Position numbers and translations under genes: made by a program
Part shown: positions 37,301-43,100 of the stretch, piece by piece
Numbering within the stretch: position 1 is the first letter of the stretch
How the letters are laid out: each line of letters starts with the position of its first letter
DNA from: Elusimicrobiota bacterium
Lineage (GTDB): Bacteria > Elusimicrobiota > Elusimicrobia > F11
Direction of reading: 5' to 3'
Assembly (NCBI GenBank): GCA_022072025.1
Contig: JAJVIP010000027.1
Location: 149,846 to 213,845 of the forward strand
DNA length: 64,000 bases
The notes under the pieces: model-generated
Database searches by the model: none
What the model saw: the letters and a program-made list of their open reading frames with translations, nothing else
Told to the model about the DNA's origin: nothing

Positions 37301-38259
37301 ATAACCTCAAGAAAATTGTTGATTTGTTGTTGAGACGAACCCGCTGGTTCATTCGTAAACCCTTTCGCCAACTCTCGAACAAATGTCCCCAAAGGCATTT
37401 CCGCATTTCGAAAAGCCCCGACCGCACGGTCAAATTTCAACAATTCAGAATTTATCCGTTTTTCTTTTTCCAACTCTAACGCAGAAATCTTCTGCTCCAG
37501 ATCTTCTTTCAATTTTTTTTGAAGGGGGGCGGCGGCGAGATAGTTGGCCACGTTGGCGGCATGATGGGCCTCGTCGTCAATTCCCATTATTTTTGGAAAA
37601 GAAGAGTTCGACTTAATTACAGAATTTTCTTTGGAAGAATGGCGCCACGGACTGGGCAGAGTCATCAACGCGTGAATGGGCCCCGATATCCCTCCATTTT
37701 TCAACAAATAATCCGCTGTCTTCTTAACGATTACCTGGTCCGGGAAAATTCGGAAGGCCGTTAAATCAATCTCACCGGAAGATCCTTCAAGGGCCACCAA
37801 GGGGGTTTGATTATTTTCCACCAACGTCCGAATGGCTTTCCCAATATTGCTTTGCGCTTCGTGATTCTTGTGGATGTCTTGAATATGGAGGACCATTGGC
37901 AGATGAGGATGACCGGAAAGTCCCCGCCTCACTTTTCGGATGGTTCCATAGGGCAGGAGCGCCGCTAAATCCAACCCTTGCGATTGATCTAGAAAGAGGG
38001 AAGGGTTCGAATTATTTTCCGGTGACCCCGAAAGCGTCTGGAATTGCGAAGGGTTCACCTTCGAAGTGATATTTCCGAGAAAATGAACCGGCAAATGTGG
38101 AAGAGCCGCCATTTGAGAGGGGGCTTGACGCGTTGAACCCGAAGCTTTTTTTCGTTCGTTCCAAAAATTAATTTCAGCGGCGTGAATAAAGACGCAATGG
38201 GTCAAAAAATACAGGACCGTGAGCGCAGTGGGAATACCCTTTTTACAGATGAATGACAT
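22354..38259 (-). CDS. Giant exported membrane protein 2 with UPF1-like helicase (5,301 residues)
   Basis: An uninterrupted frame that I do not recognise as a whole. A signal-like segment (residues 8-27) leads to an N-terminal domain paralogous to giant 1: HIQDIH near 126, ALEGSSGEIDL, and LVTGGFHSDGI near 583. Hydrophobic helices lie near 820-860. A multi-helix membrane module occurs twice (about 1303-1467 and 2053-2217) from near-identical DNA. Residues ~2250-4300 are mainly helical, with TPR-like units such as GRNTDAEKSFQRALLNRPDD near 3590. A superfamily 1 helicase of UPF1 type follows: Walker A GPPGAGKTT ~4507, motif II QEEAS ~4682, GDPKQLPA ~4711, DAAQGQESDVVIF ~5000 and RVNVAISRP ~5036. 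Three or four membrane helices close the protein. No Shine-Dalgarno is visible before the ATG at 38257-38259. A nucleic-acid helicase in an apparently exported membrane protein is unexpected. Confidence 0.8.
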   Translation of the reverse strand: MSFICKKGIPTALTVLYFLTHCVFIHAAEINFWNERKKASGSTRQAPSQMAALPHLPVHFLGNITSKVNPSQFQTLSGSPENNSNPSLFLDQSQGLDLAALLPYGTIRKVRRGLSGHPHLPMVLHIQDIHKNHEAQSNIGKAIRTLVENNQTPLVALEGSSGEIDLTAFRIFPDQVIVKKTADYLLKNGGISGPIHALMTLPSPWRHSSKENSVIKSNSSFPKIMGIDDEAHHAANVANYLAAAPLQKKLKEDLEQKISALELEKEKRINSELLKFDRAVGAFRNAEMPLGTFVRELAKGFTNEPAGSSQQQINNFLEVIHLESTLDFKQVERERDELLSVLASRLSAEESRLFRDQCIRVRLGHLGLADFYSTLQQICALHHVNNSKWEMMETYLRYLFLSRKIDPEELFEEMRKTEESIYSALIKTEEEKTLIQKSRYLYLVGKLVDFSLTKEEWEEYKAVVPGTRKNNSFLAPTANYENFYHEAERRDQKMAENFLKAVLGDSCEMDKFVPKGTVKNAVAPACFWPGPRFSSDGEPGSRPKDCRDDGLKLTFATVSLGTKKVKAFLVPSSQHQEQSIAVLVTGGFHSDGINRLLEKAGLTVVDFVPRVTRVEGETGPAYLSAFAQEKTPLDKLFEGQKLFLAEPGISFAAFNRGLILILAEATAKGTVLFEYLWVWGWVFWKGPRRLVLRSAQRVKKGALLTFDSSRSPGRKSGVTSSQYFSGDSSPGKVAPLYGALDFFKISADLSPKQWGHLNLGRTWVDGGRRADQLSPRGGMWPWLRHDYTRLAQEKGAFTGTVLAPLGKGSIPVVAGTLLGGVLAGWGAGLPLGSVETWEVVLSFLGFQMMVFSTLITGSNDFVPSEKSMDKFTKGPKERIKNIWSQCEAQVKNGFNLTRKKFEEILGRCDPDLIPSFQKNFSDQQSELWFFPENSNLTPSAIRIYALALEAIKLHPRKNPDQNMAHRNQDFKKLLRENNIEVDVVLNLINQSEVMSLLKSISLSGVGIGDNEFTQLMNDFQRRNSIERDEEQNNPISNRKQGKKRWRGAASPAKTEPAGQIMQVQIAAAQDQALNQKLNTIFSKVITTRKEDENHLVEELNLKPEKEIPLDLNLRLTKSDGNSNPANNALNLELIFRDFIKKVLHRIAESKISPKKKIGLGINIDARLEEKSISLYHVEVPPEYQFPIYEELAHCFVLRFPGVRTRHPFVSPQDNVRDLLRLFNVTYSPTQINDFGGSFDFQPLSTMLDQQSGSSSFSFQIRSNSSENIIQTHNQLDLEGKIPNQVRDINGGPHTNQTEIIQQGKPNSLGYVMAQLGLWGAWGRRHTVGMGWLSMGLEALGLVLFSSHLLTGSWMTVFVNPYAVSFSWTAVGTMGLLLVAASWLHTLLDQFRKNQRLDKSSLPRGDPSFVNGLETFSHHLMGFSLYLAPLFVPALALVLPSPLIFTALLFTAFALAILFHAAFDAREMNADRYLLNSRGETFDQKWNQVIDWHVKDGVEMSHPSLQPPSKWPMEDEEKTIEQELTFYSLDELAAVFMKIARDSESSSLQPYLANNENLPSKLRRYLNELSSDSDRLLHVLKGCLSPILQLKRYFERIRKGEITRSPEFIREKEKDFADFLLKKAFIRELMRRWKKPVGSHLFDAPDQEFLRVFYWLTHPYEFMWAHKGQAWQTKVRLAALWGLHAFLWITPFMGLGFAWVWAVPLLGFWTVLFVWWQISLIFVFRWAQTNPHQPLSWSWKLVVWPVYVAQFVGHALYNLPAHRWGVDLNGWTERVPFNTISHCILKPAAEGKPEDSIKKINEIVDVVEFYRPSMYSLTNKLIQIKNSLSTDRLNQIVISQLITSLASALQNLVKGYPEFLDDVMQIVEFSPGSAEDQKKMEQILGDMLRLYFVYPEDHFRIKLISVPQGIQSNPISFVDTCYRKIWIDQQQLKVIQNLARPLFLKEYVQNQDQYLTYAIEFLILQHLLRYLNFSESDLEKIGAKSLVDVKHPKNISAIVADACRWAVRNIASDPRGKRYQAGNYQAVEKLKFPEHVNVGPRPDHWPAKKTQAGRKPNSLGFALAQLGLWGAWGRRHAVGVGWVSMGLEALGLVFFASHLLTGSWMGVLVNPYAVSFSWTAVGTMGLLLVAASWLHTLLDQFRKNQRLDKSSLPRGDPSFVNGLETFSHHLMGFSLYLAPLFVPALALVLPFPLISTALLFTAFALAILFHAAFDAREMGKGSLQPAQPSSSKFFPKVRSLGVSESLIRPPVQNQNINFTNFVRNLIGSPLLSALPLMFAAGLVGVMDKPWVFIVLSLLATVEFFFWMWAPFDYREPSLWFIPFPWMVGMANSNPETELILNSTPEEKALMARTMIEHLMNALETFDEQAKVEALQTFVDRVDKIWGILAQKNNGEESQFIGIEGLIGNVYKLPLTKKALLVDQLLNFLVQTSEHFNEVHAFLISISLQYVYEDIIEGNSQVAASFSLNALEKLKEEQAVPFFNLVLKNPNYLTSKMGVGYWAYVALGKFIADNNESNPRITKKVYEMALDQLENNLNHASSIPMERIFKVLGVLTYSLTYSSLREFFPRIKRLSENKSDVFKQTFVRGKKVAIELLAQTAVDLHQQKNVEGVLDSTRPSEYLLFDPDAVELWPDLFMSYQRHSLSPDEWEYHVREDAKILVDAYDYTPVAEKERLAHIYGCLHQMVLLVHSPLIADPVSREAALRGLSSVMKEKFRNSFAKMIEAIKSNDAGTSEVLGESTTIAAHFLLLSQTEPALASAVEGALVEAIQNSGLSSEHLMAVLEYCFESADFLLTDGEVDVSPLYIRAFVRVAGEDATNPAHQVILDFFKERFDLKKSVEQEAAAWKAASDKTLLSGLNTVWGKFIGLLETVGKLSDPFRSTLKMALTSLSLTPEELSLVVEQDIYTALDGFPKKAGALDPSALLLFSEMVAMYRILSTEHRTNGDSHLADAIDGGLMKGLNRGETERAFAFLPQDVYGLLLDMANDFWEVGNSSMALHLADLVCRTHVTPVRFEVLERAYAIRYRVLRTKISKRAKIFHAEEPFVYLSFERLKDLGGTTEEWGSLFQQMVFLVGNIIDYGNIDDARLVRELIRKIIERYPGIEVALSPEMRNKLDLLDLYFKVRDGIPVTDQELSAVELIYTQLNNWSNENERKSYEFYRWVYFDLLEILFRNGDRRIDYDFLIEFYRRARTHSDAISLAEGNLELIRATREGGNMVPEEQTPLARLALQKTDGVIHPRLAIALKNLRFFSLLFLKEYDQADQIADRLINTPLSDEDWGGLEQAEHQQLGFAMKSLVCATQHRLEEAKGFLLQAFQVTILDPREVDQLSILKSFNPKQLEILLPIIEQLMKRRDWDKLTPLQRLSFFRFVYCAAPDFYRSRSSEWKKHLPSQWKHCIPEFEPSRLVSLEHSPIIQALRPRIQDTLDQLERISNQANANIKTEISKYKSGPQADPQALEDQLVEIGTEYHYSTTRLNPLLELANALGMGEALERAWPLVRVPFNNFVPGSYTVFEQQWPLYGALRRDDVRSGIMAGVSLLQREGGPKNTHLHRNFAWACELFRQGKWTDPKESQSVGNSILEILTRFVSQGENEFLPLIGNIQWMLGRNTDAEKSFQRALLNRPDDRDVQQHLAELRLVQPGKSLQERFQLISHYMPLAFIEEGPSDRKLARLGEILQWAESDESGKVDIRDLMNRGYGLTIVKIASDFNPDHQIMNQVFTVLERLSNYFGRNAHQVPFAIAVLKARQTGDFGPALELIERIAPMISTEEAASWKIIVADQALIHGHEIDEVRLKRLRSSAVRQLVMFRTEHLPARYKAEFVAKSLIQSSIFFGVFLAVLQERLVEYGASDQNLSPEELGQMVTVASLLPGLEVIEILDRACLNPKFPQRIRDRIVNAKDGLLLTMQTPLTGAEWEHRIEVMAPLNPDRAVELLAMAKEVDRTKLERVIAEWRGKAERRAKVQEILKRALGGLSRFDFELVQSLVKDMNPDELNSLDPQGAMVADYDRLTGDYRQALEKAWISYQEGNWEDVAHPLSEAKRSPQHKEARSLEIHMEAVRSLQARSLQREMGPLSLLDEIKKSFSNYPHDLVLSRLKVKAEADIAESKKHENTARENFTTHEQILKSMPRAWKRKEDSGNRDKNLKMGLLWNQLVQEFRRALELNSENTPLCNFLLNTAEGFIATGRKELDQFGRGQGRFAQAQDLAYVVYAQAQNKTYREKAMGLRDQARRLEVYRSLIQHARILSTKLDADLHRTQRSTDSSEQYDPKSVVFTMEGGDWDFDHQKNQLLVSSMRVEQMELFQVPTKVKSGKPNSKPAQPKKQWKTLRQWTLVGGSTAEALDDTNKKVRIADAPMVSAPSEYRFVWSDGQGKRWVVHAQYRGYRSGQGLEFSMDKREADSFAPAMKHLKSQKATVNYSEDIQSHRQLNALNSATRELEPPVRKGDFSSNPLTLPLLNRLFGFDLKPETPPSSVTPFQFENTDLEKDPAQKQTLESIVSGQPSVCLVQGPPGAGKTTLIEEMVRQSVKRGEIVIVTNQSNFGLDNVGKKLMGSDLPENKTDRGPVPFIRTGSDDRKIDPVLTQYHSHAQRLDRLMRLIEKHSKTAQGFVYLATNNGLVGDRQCFALLKRYLESGSLAETRVLYDRWTMNSLERSQSANGNGQPKQDGKGPGAFGNQTFDRIRPIVIQEEASMADTAETLIPINELEPKQLVIVGDPKQLPAAGMKDDVIDEIYVEETYGFDSVWPLEEIYSTEAKRGQRISPLENAFNHAQRWGGLPIYVLKVLRRGHWALSVFNQVFYGGLLRHRNFDGPLEVLEPDTYMIIDLDKKENAPVQREEKVNDSWVNIMEAKEVVKAAAYFLKKGKKPEDILILSPYTGQNKLIHQLLFMTAVFNDVREEREVPEAQWLEALEIAGRVFENSFGASITTIRKNGQSNSKQGLQQLMERFYGLGSLVFRGQNMMGVKDVPAMPTLEDEEKRKRDIEPESAVELRGQPVFKLLTVDAAQGQESDVVIFSTTRSNREGRIGFLGEEEGLKRVNVAISRPQENMVLIGCFQTLVKGGRYTFGGSPFGRIKEAVTDNYRRFNTETRQLDDHETMQELGLRPDLRVPWEVLEHVPDKILSTPEHKSKTASLRKAFGLSTGNEAVDAVLDLLVLPVLETVLPFWMIGYGLVDGNRVLLIVGVLTQLLALPLLHHVTEKSRAERSLHKDLQLFALLMIIYFFAAWGLMGGGVSTESALQLAMIPVAFLHLINNANEYFKEVFPWQFWQARPEISLKTDRDSTDPRSRKNHLDMRHLRSRISAA
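31609..32100. repeat. 492-bp internal repeat of giant gene 2 (copy A)
   Basis: Direct repeat of 33859-34350 with identical length and only scattered substitutions by eye. It encodes the membrane module beginning KPNSLG, with SFSWTAVGTMGLLLVAASWL inside. Plus-strand open frames here are shadows of the GC-rich repeat. Confidence 0.9.
33859..34350. repeat. 492-bp internal repeat of giant gene 2 (copy B)
   Basis: Partner of 31609-32100. Both ends coincide with the boundaries of the membrane module (KPNSLG to FDAREM in protein), so the unit that was copied is a whole domain. Confidence 0.9.
36013..36127. repeat. Four consecutive perfect hairpins inside giant gene 2
   Basis: AAGATCAGCGCTGATCTT (36013-36030) is a perfect palindrome. 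GGCTCC/GGAGCC (36043-36048/36056-36061), ACTTTTCCGGGG/CCCCGGAAAAGT (36062-36073/36081-36092) and CCCCGGAC/GTCCGGGG (36108-36115/36120-36127) follow. All are translated in frame without a stop. Confidence 0.85.
36612..36697. repeat. Composite CCGGC palindrome inside giant gene 2
   Basis: Three perfect stems in a row: ATCCCGGC/GCCGGGAT (36616-36623/36633-36640), CCAGGTT/AACCTGG (36641-36647/36662-36668) and CCCCGGC/GCCGGGG (36670-36676/36686-36692). It is in frame, about 35 residues before GGFHS. A diverged relative lies upstream of the gene at 38300-38480. Confidence 0.85.
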
Positions 38260-38299
38260 AGCGCGGCTCAGCAGTAACCCAACAAAGGATCAAGCATTG

Positions 38300-38480
38300 C
38301 CGTCGTCCCGGCCCATTTTTTAAAGGATGTGTGCGTCGAGGAGAGTATAAGCCGGGACCCAGCCTCTCCGGAGAGGGAGGTGCGTTCATCGCACCTTCTT
38401 TTGGAACAACTGGGCCCCGGTTTATTCACTGGCCAACAATCACTCCACTTAAAAGCCAGGCCGGGGCGACGGCGTACTTC
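38300..38480. repeat. Intergenic relative of the CCGGC composite repeat
   Basis: The motif order GGGACCCAG, CTGGGCCCCGG, GCCAGGCCGGGGCGACGGCG follows the order in the coding copy at 36636-36697 (CTGGGCCCCGGCC, GCCGGGGCGACAGCG). GTCGTCCCGGCCCA also occurs at 38302-38315. Confidence 0.6.
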
Positions 38481-38586
38481 AAACATTACTTCATATAAAA
38501 ACAAGATCCACCGATGCCGTTTCATAGAGGGATCATTTAATAATTTCGATATTAAGATCCCCTTACGGACTTGTAAAAAAAATGTA

Positions 38587-38609
38587 AACGACCGACTTTT
38601 TTTACTGGC
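38587..38609. repeat. Direct repeat left of the pilin operon
   Basis: AACGACCGACTTTTTT plus TACTGGC recurs at 44473-44494 with one T fewer, in the same orientation. The right copy overlaps the tldD stop codon, so the left copy may be a duplicated scrap of the tldD end. Confidence 0.6.
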
Positions 38610-38639
38610 TCCAAGAAATCTGCCTCCGACAAGTGATAA

Positions 38640-38790
38640 CTACAACAGGACGAAATCAAAGCGCCCATCCTTGGTCAGCAATTTCCAGGACAATCGGTTG
38701 AGCTTTTCATAGGCCCGTCCCACTTTCCCCAATAGTTCCCGATTGGGAACCAGGACGGGTGAATCCGCCACAATAAACATTCCGCGCGAT
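38640..38790 (-). pseudogene. Possible gene-end remnant
   Basis: On the minus strand a short frame reads VADSPVLVPNRELLGKVGR, continuing as AYEKLNRLSWKLLTKDGR to a stop at 38640. It has protein-like composition but no start or complete domain, because the frame runs into the hairpin at 38779-38807. I do not recognise a family. It may be the 3' end of a lost gene. Confidence 0.25.
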
Positions 38791-38807
38791 CTCTGCCGCG
38801 CGGAATG
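38779..38807. terminator. Strong 11-bp hairpin upstream of the pilin operon
   Basis: CATTCCGCGCG (38779-38789) pairs perfectly with CGCGCGGAATG (38797-38807) around a seven-base loop. The plus side is followed by an A/T-rich, imperfect T-run. It could be a terminator or a leader structure for the pilin operon. Confidence 0.45.
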
Positions 38808-38867
38808 CTTATTATCAAGTATTTTCAAATAAAAAGGAGTGGCCAATACGTTGCATATTTGATGATT

Positions 38868-40109
38868 ATGAGAACTAAAACGAAAATAAAGGGCTATTTC
38901 ACCATCATGCTGGTGATGGGCATTACCGCCCTCATCTTCCTCTGGGGAGCATTTTCCTTGGTTAAATCTTTTTCCCAAAAGACCAATTTGGACTATCGTC
39001 TGTCAACTCAAGCCATGAACGTTTCCCGCTCCGGTGTTCAGGACGCCATCGGGTGGTTTCGTCGGCAAACCCTTCAGCCGGTGGCGGTCACCAACCGCGA
39101 CGCCAATGTGTTCACCTTCCCGGACTCTGTTTTCCAACCGTTGTACAACGTGTTGCCGTCGATGTCGGATACCATGACACCGGAAGACGAGGCCATCGGG
39201 TTGGTCAAAGAATTTGAGCTGTCGCCGGAAAGTAAGATTTGGGGCCGCTATGAAATCAAACGCCAGCACACCGCTTATCAAGATTCGCTGGATCCCTTGT
39301 ACATCCCCGATGCCGTGCATGATGTGACGGCCAGCCGGATTCCCGGTAGAAGCACAGGAGAAGGATTGGCTTGGCAGATTTTTTGTAAAGGTTACGTCTA
39401 CCGAAAAATTGATCCCCAGGCGCGGTTCAATGAGAAACCCAATAAAATTCTCTCCGTAGCGCAGTCGTCCGCTGAAATTCGCCGCATCGCTCTTTCAGTT
39501 CCGACCGCGGCGGTGATTCTGAACGATAGAAACCAACTGACACTTAAAAATGACGCGGACATTCAAGGAGGATCGGGAGCGGGGTTCGGCTTCTTCGACG
39601 ACAGTGGAAGTCCCACGTTAACCGGGTCGGGATTCGATATCAGCGGAGCCTTGGGAGCGGAAGTGGATTTGGTCGCACCCGGACCCATCTCTCCCGCCAA
39701 TTTTTTCGACGCCCCGGAAAGCGTTTTGCGATTGGTATCCGATCGGGTGGAACGGAATGTGGTTGATCTCGGCCCCTATCCAACCATGGCGTTGGTTTTC
39801 ATTAATGGAAACGCAATATTCAATGAGAGTGACCCCTTGGAAGGAGGAGGCCTGCTATATGTGAATGGGAATTTAACGATTTCGGAAGCAGCAAATTTTA
39901 ACGGCTTAATCTATGTCGCAGGAAACGCGGCCATTTATGGACCCGCGGTTATTCGCGGCGCCTTGGTGGTCGGTGGCACCCTCTTATTGGACGGCACGTC
40001 CGATAATGTGACCATCGAATATCAAGAACCGGTTTTGGATCAAATCCGCCGATCCCTTATGTCTTACCGTGAAATCAAATCAGTCGCCTTGGAAGGAAAA
40101 GTCCAATGA
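38868..40109 (+). CDS. PilX-like pilus-assembly protein
   Basis: The 413-residue protein has an N-terminal hydrophobic helix after KIKGYF (YFTIMLVMGITALIFLWGA), typical of PilX-type minor pilin components that lack the usual Glu at position five. The last ~100 residues alternate short strands with Gly-Asn turns (YVNGNLTISEAANFNGLIY, AIYGPAVIRGALVVGG), a beta-helix-like pattern often found at the end of such proteins. Start choice: the ATG at 38868 or an ATG at 38862. GGAG at 38836 is too far to decide, and a longer frame from 38805 begins inside a hairpin. Its stop overlaps the next gene by 4 bp. It is the first of three genes that probably assemble into or prime a type IV pilus or pseudopilus. 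Confidence 0.75.
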   Translation: MRTKTKIKGYFTIMLVMGITALIFLWGAFSLVKSFSQKTNLDYRLSTQAMNVSRSGVQDAIGWFRRQTLQPVAVTNRDANVFTFPDSVFQPLYNVLPSMSDTMTPEDEAIGLVKEFELSPESKIWGRYEIKRQHTAYQDSLDPLYIPDAVHDVTASRIPGRSTGEGLAWQIFCKGYVYRKIDPQARFNEKPNKILSVAQSSAEIRRIALSVPTAAVILNDRNQLTLKNDADIQGGSGAGFGFFDDSGSPTLTGSGFDISGALGAEVDLVAPGPISPANFFDAPESVLRLVSDRVERNVVDLGPYPTMALVFINGNAIFNESDPLEGGGLLYVNGNLTISEAANFNGLIYVAGNAAIYGPAVIRGALVVGGTLLLDGTSDNVTIEYQEPVLDQIRRSLMSYREIKSVALEGKVQ

Positions 40110-43100
40110 AGAATCATTATCGAACCGAAGGTTTTACTCTCACGGAAGCCATCATTGCCTCTGCCATCCTGCTTGTAGTCCTTACCGTTTTCCTGGGACA
40201 ATTCAATTTAGTCAACACACAGACGCGGCATGTGGAGATGAAGGCTTTTGCCGTTCAAAAGGCCGCACAGTTGATTGAAGAACTGAGAGGCGCGGTTGTC
40301 ACGACTCCTGATCTTGAATCTTATGATGACCAAGGAAATGACAATTTAATTTTGACCACACTGGCGGGGGTAACAACCCACGACCACAACCTCAGCGGAA
40401 ATGAACGCCGCCTTTACGCGCGTCGAATTCAGGTGGACACGGTTCCCAACGATCCTTCTCTTCGCAGAATCTCCGTTCAGGTTTTCAAGAGAAGCGATCA
40501 TTCCCTTTTGGCCGAAGCTATGAATATTCTTCGAATCACGGATGACGGTCGAGTGGATTCCCCTTCCAGCGAAGTATTCCATATCTACGCCATTGCCATC
40601 CAAAATATCCCCTCGATAAAAGAATCCATGGCGGACATCAAAACATCCTTCCAAACTGCTATTCAAGATTTGCAAAACCGGAACCCGGGACTCCAATTCC
40701 GAATTTCTTGGATCACCCGAACCGCCTACGGTCGTGACCCTTTCTATGCTCCTTATATTAATCGCGCTAAGCGCACCGACCAAGAAGCACCGCCATGGGT
40801 TTACTTTTATCCCGGCAAAACACGGACGGCGAGCAACGATGACACAACCTATTACGATCCCAATGAATTCGGGGGAAGAATCAATGTGGACGGTACCATT
40901 CAAAATCCCAATTCCTATTCCCTCGCGGATCAATTCAATCACGCCTTGCGCTACCCCGATGAAATCGAACGCTTCGACCAGGCCGTAGCGGCGGCTGATG
41001 CCGCAGGAGAACCCCGGCCGGAAATCAGTTTGGTTCAGTTAATGGAAGACTTAATTCCCGGAGATCCGAGTCCCAGCGGCGTCTCCAACAACTCTATTAT
41101 TGTTAATCTCCACTCGGAGTTAACACCCTTTCCTCCATTACGGTATTACTCCGACGCAGCCAAAGACCCGGTCAATCTTCCCAACATTCGAGTGGTGACC
41201 CATCCGGAATATTTGGGAATGACGCCGGGACAAGCAACGTATCTCCGAGTTTATCCGTATGCCATTGACCCTGAAAATTTTCCAACCAATACCGTTATTC
41301 CGACGGTAACAATTCGCCTTAACAAACATGTTCAATTTACTGCTGCTAATGCCGGAGATCTTCAAATTCGGAAAGTCAACGGTGCCCCCTTGCCCGCCTA
41401 CGCCTGGCAAGTTGCTAACCCTACTGACTTTGATGTCATTTATCCCGATGCCAACACCACTCTCATCAAACTTTACAATCTGCCGGTCCGCCACCCCTAT
41501 ATGGCTGGTTCTCAAACGGGCCTTTCCTCCAATCAGCGCGCCTACGGATTGGAATACATTCCATCCCCTCTGGGTTGCCACAACGATTGCGGAAGTTTCG
41601 ATCAGATTGATGGAATGTTGGAAGGAACCGCGGATTTAACCACCGTAGGTGATGTACAGAAGAATACGGCCCGGGTCCGTATAATCCTCCGGAATCTTCC
41701 CTTTTCCACTCTCAATGTGGAAACTTGGATTGGAGACACCGACACCCCACCCAACGCACCCATTACCAATTACTCGCGGACGTATGTTTATACAGTCGGA
41801 AGCATCCCCCGGACCGAGCTCTTCCAACATATGGGCGATCCGATCTTCTCCCCTTACATTTGGCCCGGAGACCAGAACAATATTTGTTTCCCGGGCTGGT
41901 CCCCCAACGGCGGGGCCGATGTTTCCCACGAATATATCCCGCAATTATTGGCGATGTATATGTGGACCATTTATCCCACCAGCAATCTTTACACCAATCT
42001 CATGGGCCAAAATCACTTCTATTACGGTTTGGGTGGTGAATTTGGCGCCACGGACAGCCGGTTTACAAATGGGTTGCCGTTTAAAACAGAACCCTGGGTT
42101 CCGGACGCCTCGAATGTGGCTTGGGTGGATGAGATTAGAGGTCTGGCGGATTTGGTGCCCTCTCCCACGCAGATTGCTTCTCCTAAACATATTGTTCGCT
42201 ACACCGGTGTGAACAATACCACGGATTGGACGGCTTTGAGCTGGATCGGAGAACTCTATCCGGATAACCAATACGACATTTGGTCGGACCCGGCTGGAGG
42301 GAATTTAATGACCACGGCCAATACCACGAATCCGGGCCGGGACAAATTCTTCCGAGCGCCGATGAACCTGCCGGTTCAAACTCCCGGAACCCCTGACTTC
42401 TCCTTTCCCCTTTCACCCAACCTGTCCCGCAAGCTTGAGAGGGAAGGGATGAATCTGTTTATGAACACGGCAAACGATCTTGAACATGTACCTGTTGCAT
42501 CGGTCCCCAACGGAACCACCGTAGATCTCACCGAGGGAGCGCAAGACTTGGCGCAATCGTTTAATTTCACTTTGGATCCGTCCCCCTTTGCCTCTGTCCC
42601 CTATATTGTGAACTCTATGGGAGGCGGGGCTCAACAAAGTTGGGGGGAAATTGATATTTATTACGGGACCAATGTTGGCGGATCTCGAGGCGCCAGCGCC
42701 TTATTTCACAGCCGCGACCCTGCTGGTGCGTGGGGACCTGGCTTCTTGTTGATCAATGGATTTCAAGCAGCGGATTTGTACGAACAAATTCGTTTTGGCC
42801 TGGCGGCTACAGTTCGGGGAATCATCATGGCTTCTCTTGTGGGAAATAAATCAGGGCCTTTTAGTGCCGGGCCCCTGCCACCCTATTTAAGAATCACTCA
42901 ACCGGCCGCGAATGCAAGAATTCCGAGCGGCACAACCTCCCTCACGATTGCTTGGACAACGGAAGGAAAACGATGGGGTGGCCAGCCCTACGCTACCAAA
43001 CATACCACCTATGACACAGGAGGATTGGGACTTGGTTATGTGACCAACACGCTGCCATCCAACGTTGCAGGTTCGGGAAGCCTCACTCAGATAAAATATT

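Larger units (their letters stand above)
38260..38867. other. 608-bp gap between giant gene 2 and the pilin operon
   Basis: It contains the dispersed CCGGC-type repeat (38300-38480), one copy of a 22-23-base direct repeat (38587-38609), a possible decayed gene end on the minus strand (38640-38790) and a strong hairpin (38779-38807). Promoters for the divergent giant gene 2 and pilin operon must lie here, but I cannot place them confidently. Confidence 0.5.

Noticed and set aside
22354..38259. Giant gene as an assembly or frameshift fusion of several genes
   Set aside because: No stop codon or frame break is present over 15.9 kb, the second giant gene has the same N-terminal plan, and internal domains continue smoothly across the joins; I cannot exclude it without reads.
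38779..38807. Start of the pilin gene at 38805
   Set aside because: This ATG lies inside the right arm of a perfect hairpin and the added residues are not pilin-like; the ATGs at 38862/38868 precede the typical hydrophobic helix.
41715..42212. 165-residue plus-strand frame
   Set aside because: It overlaps the 1,076-residue prepilin gene in another frame; Pro/Thr-rich composition is an artefact of that coding sequence.
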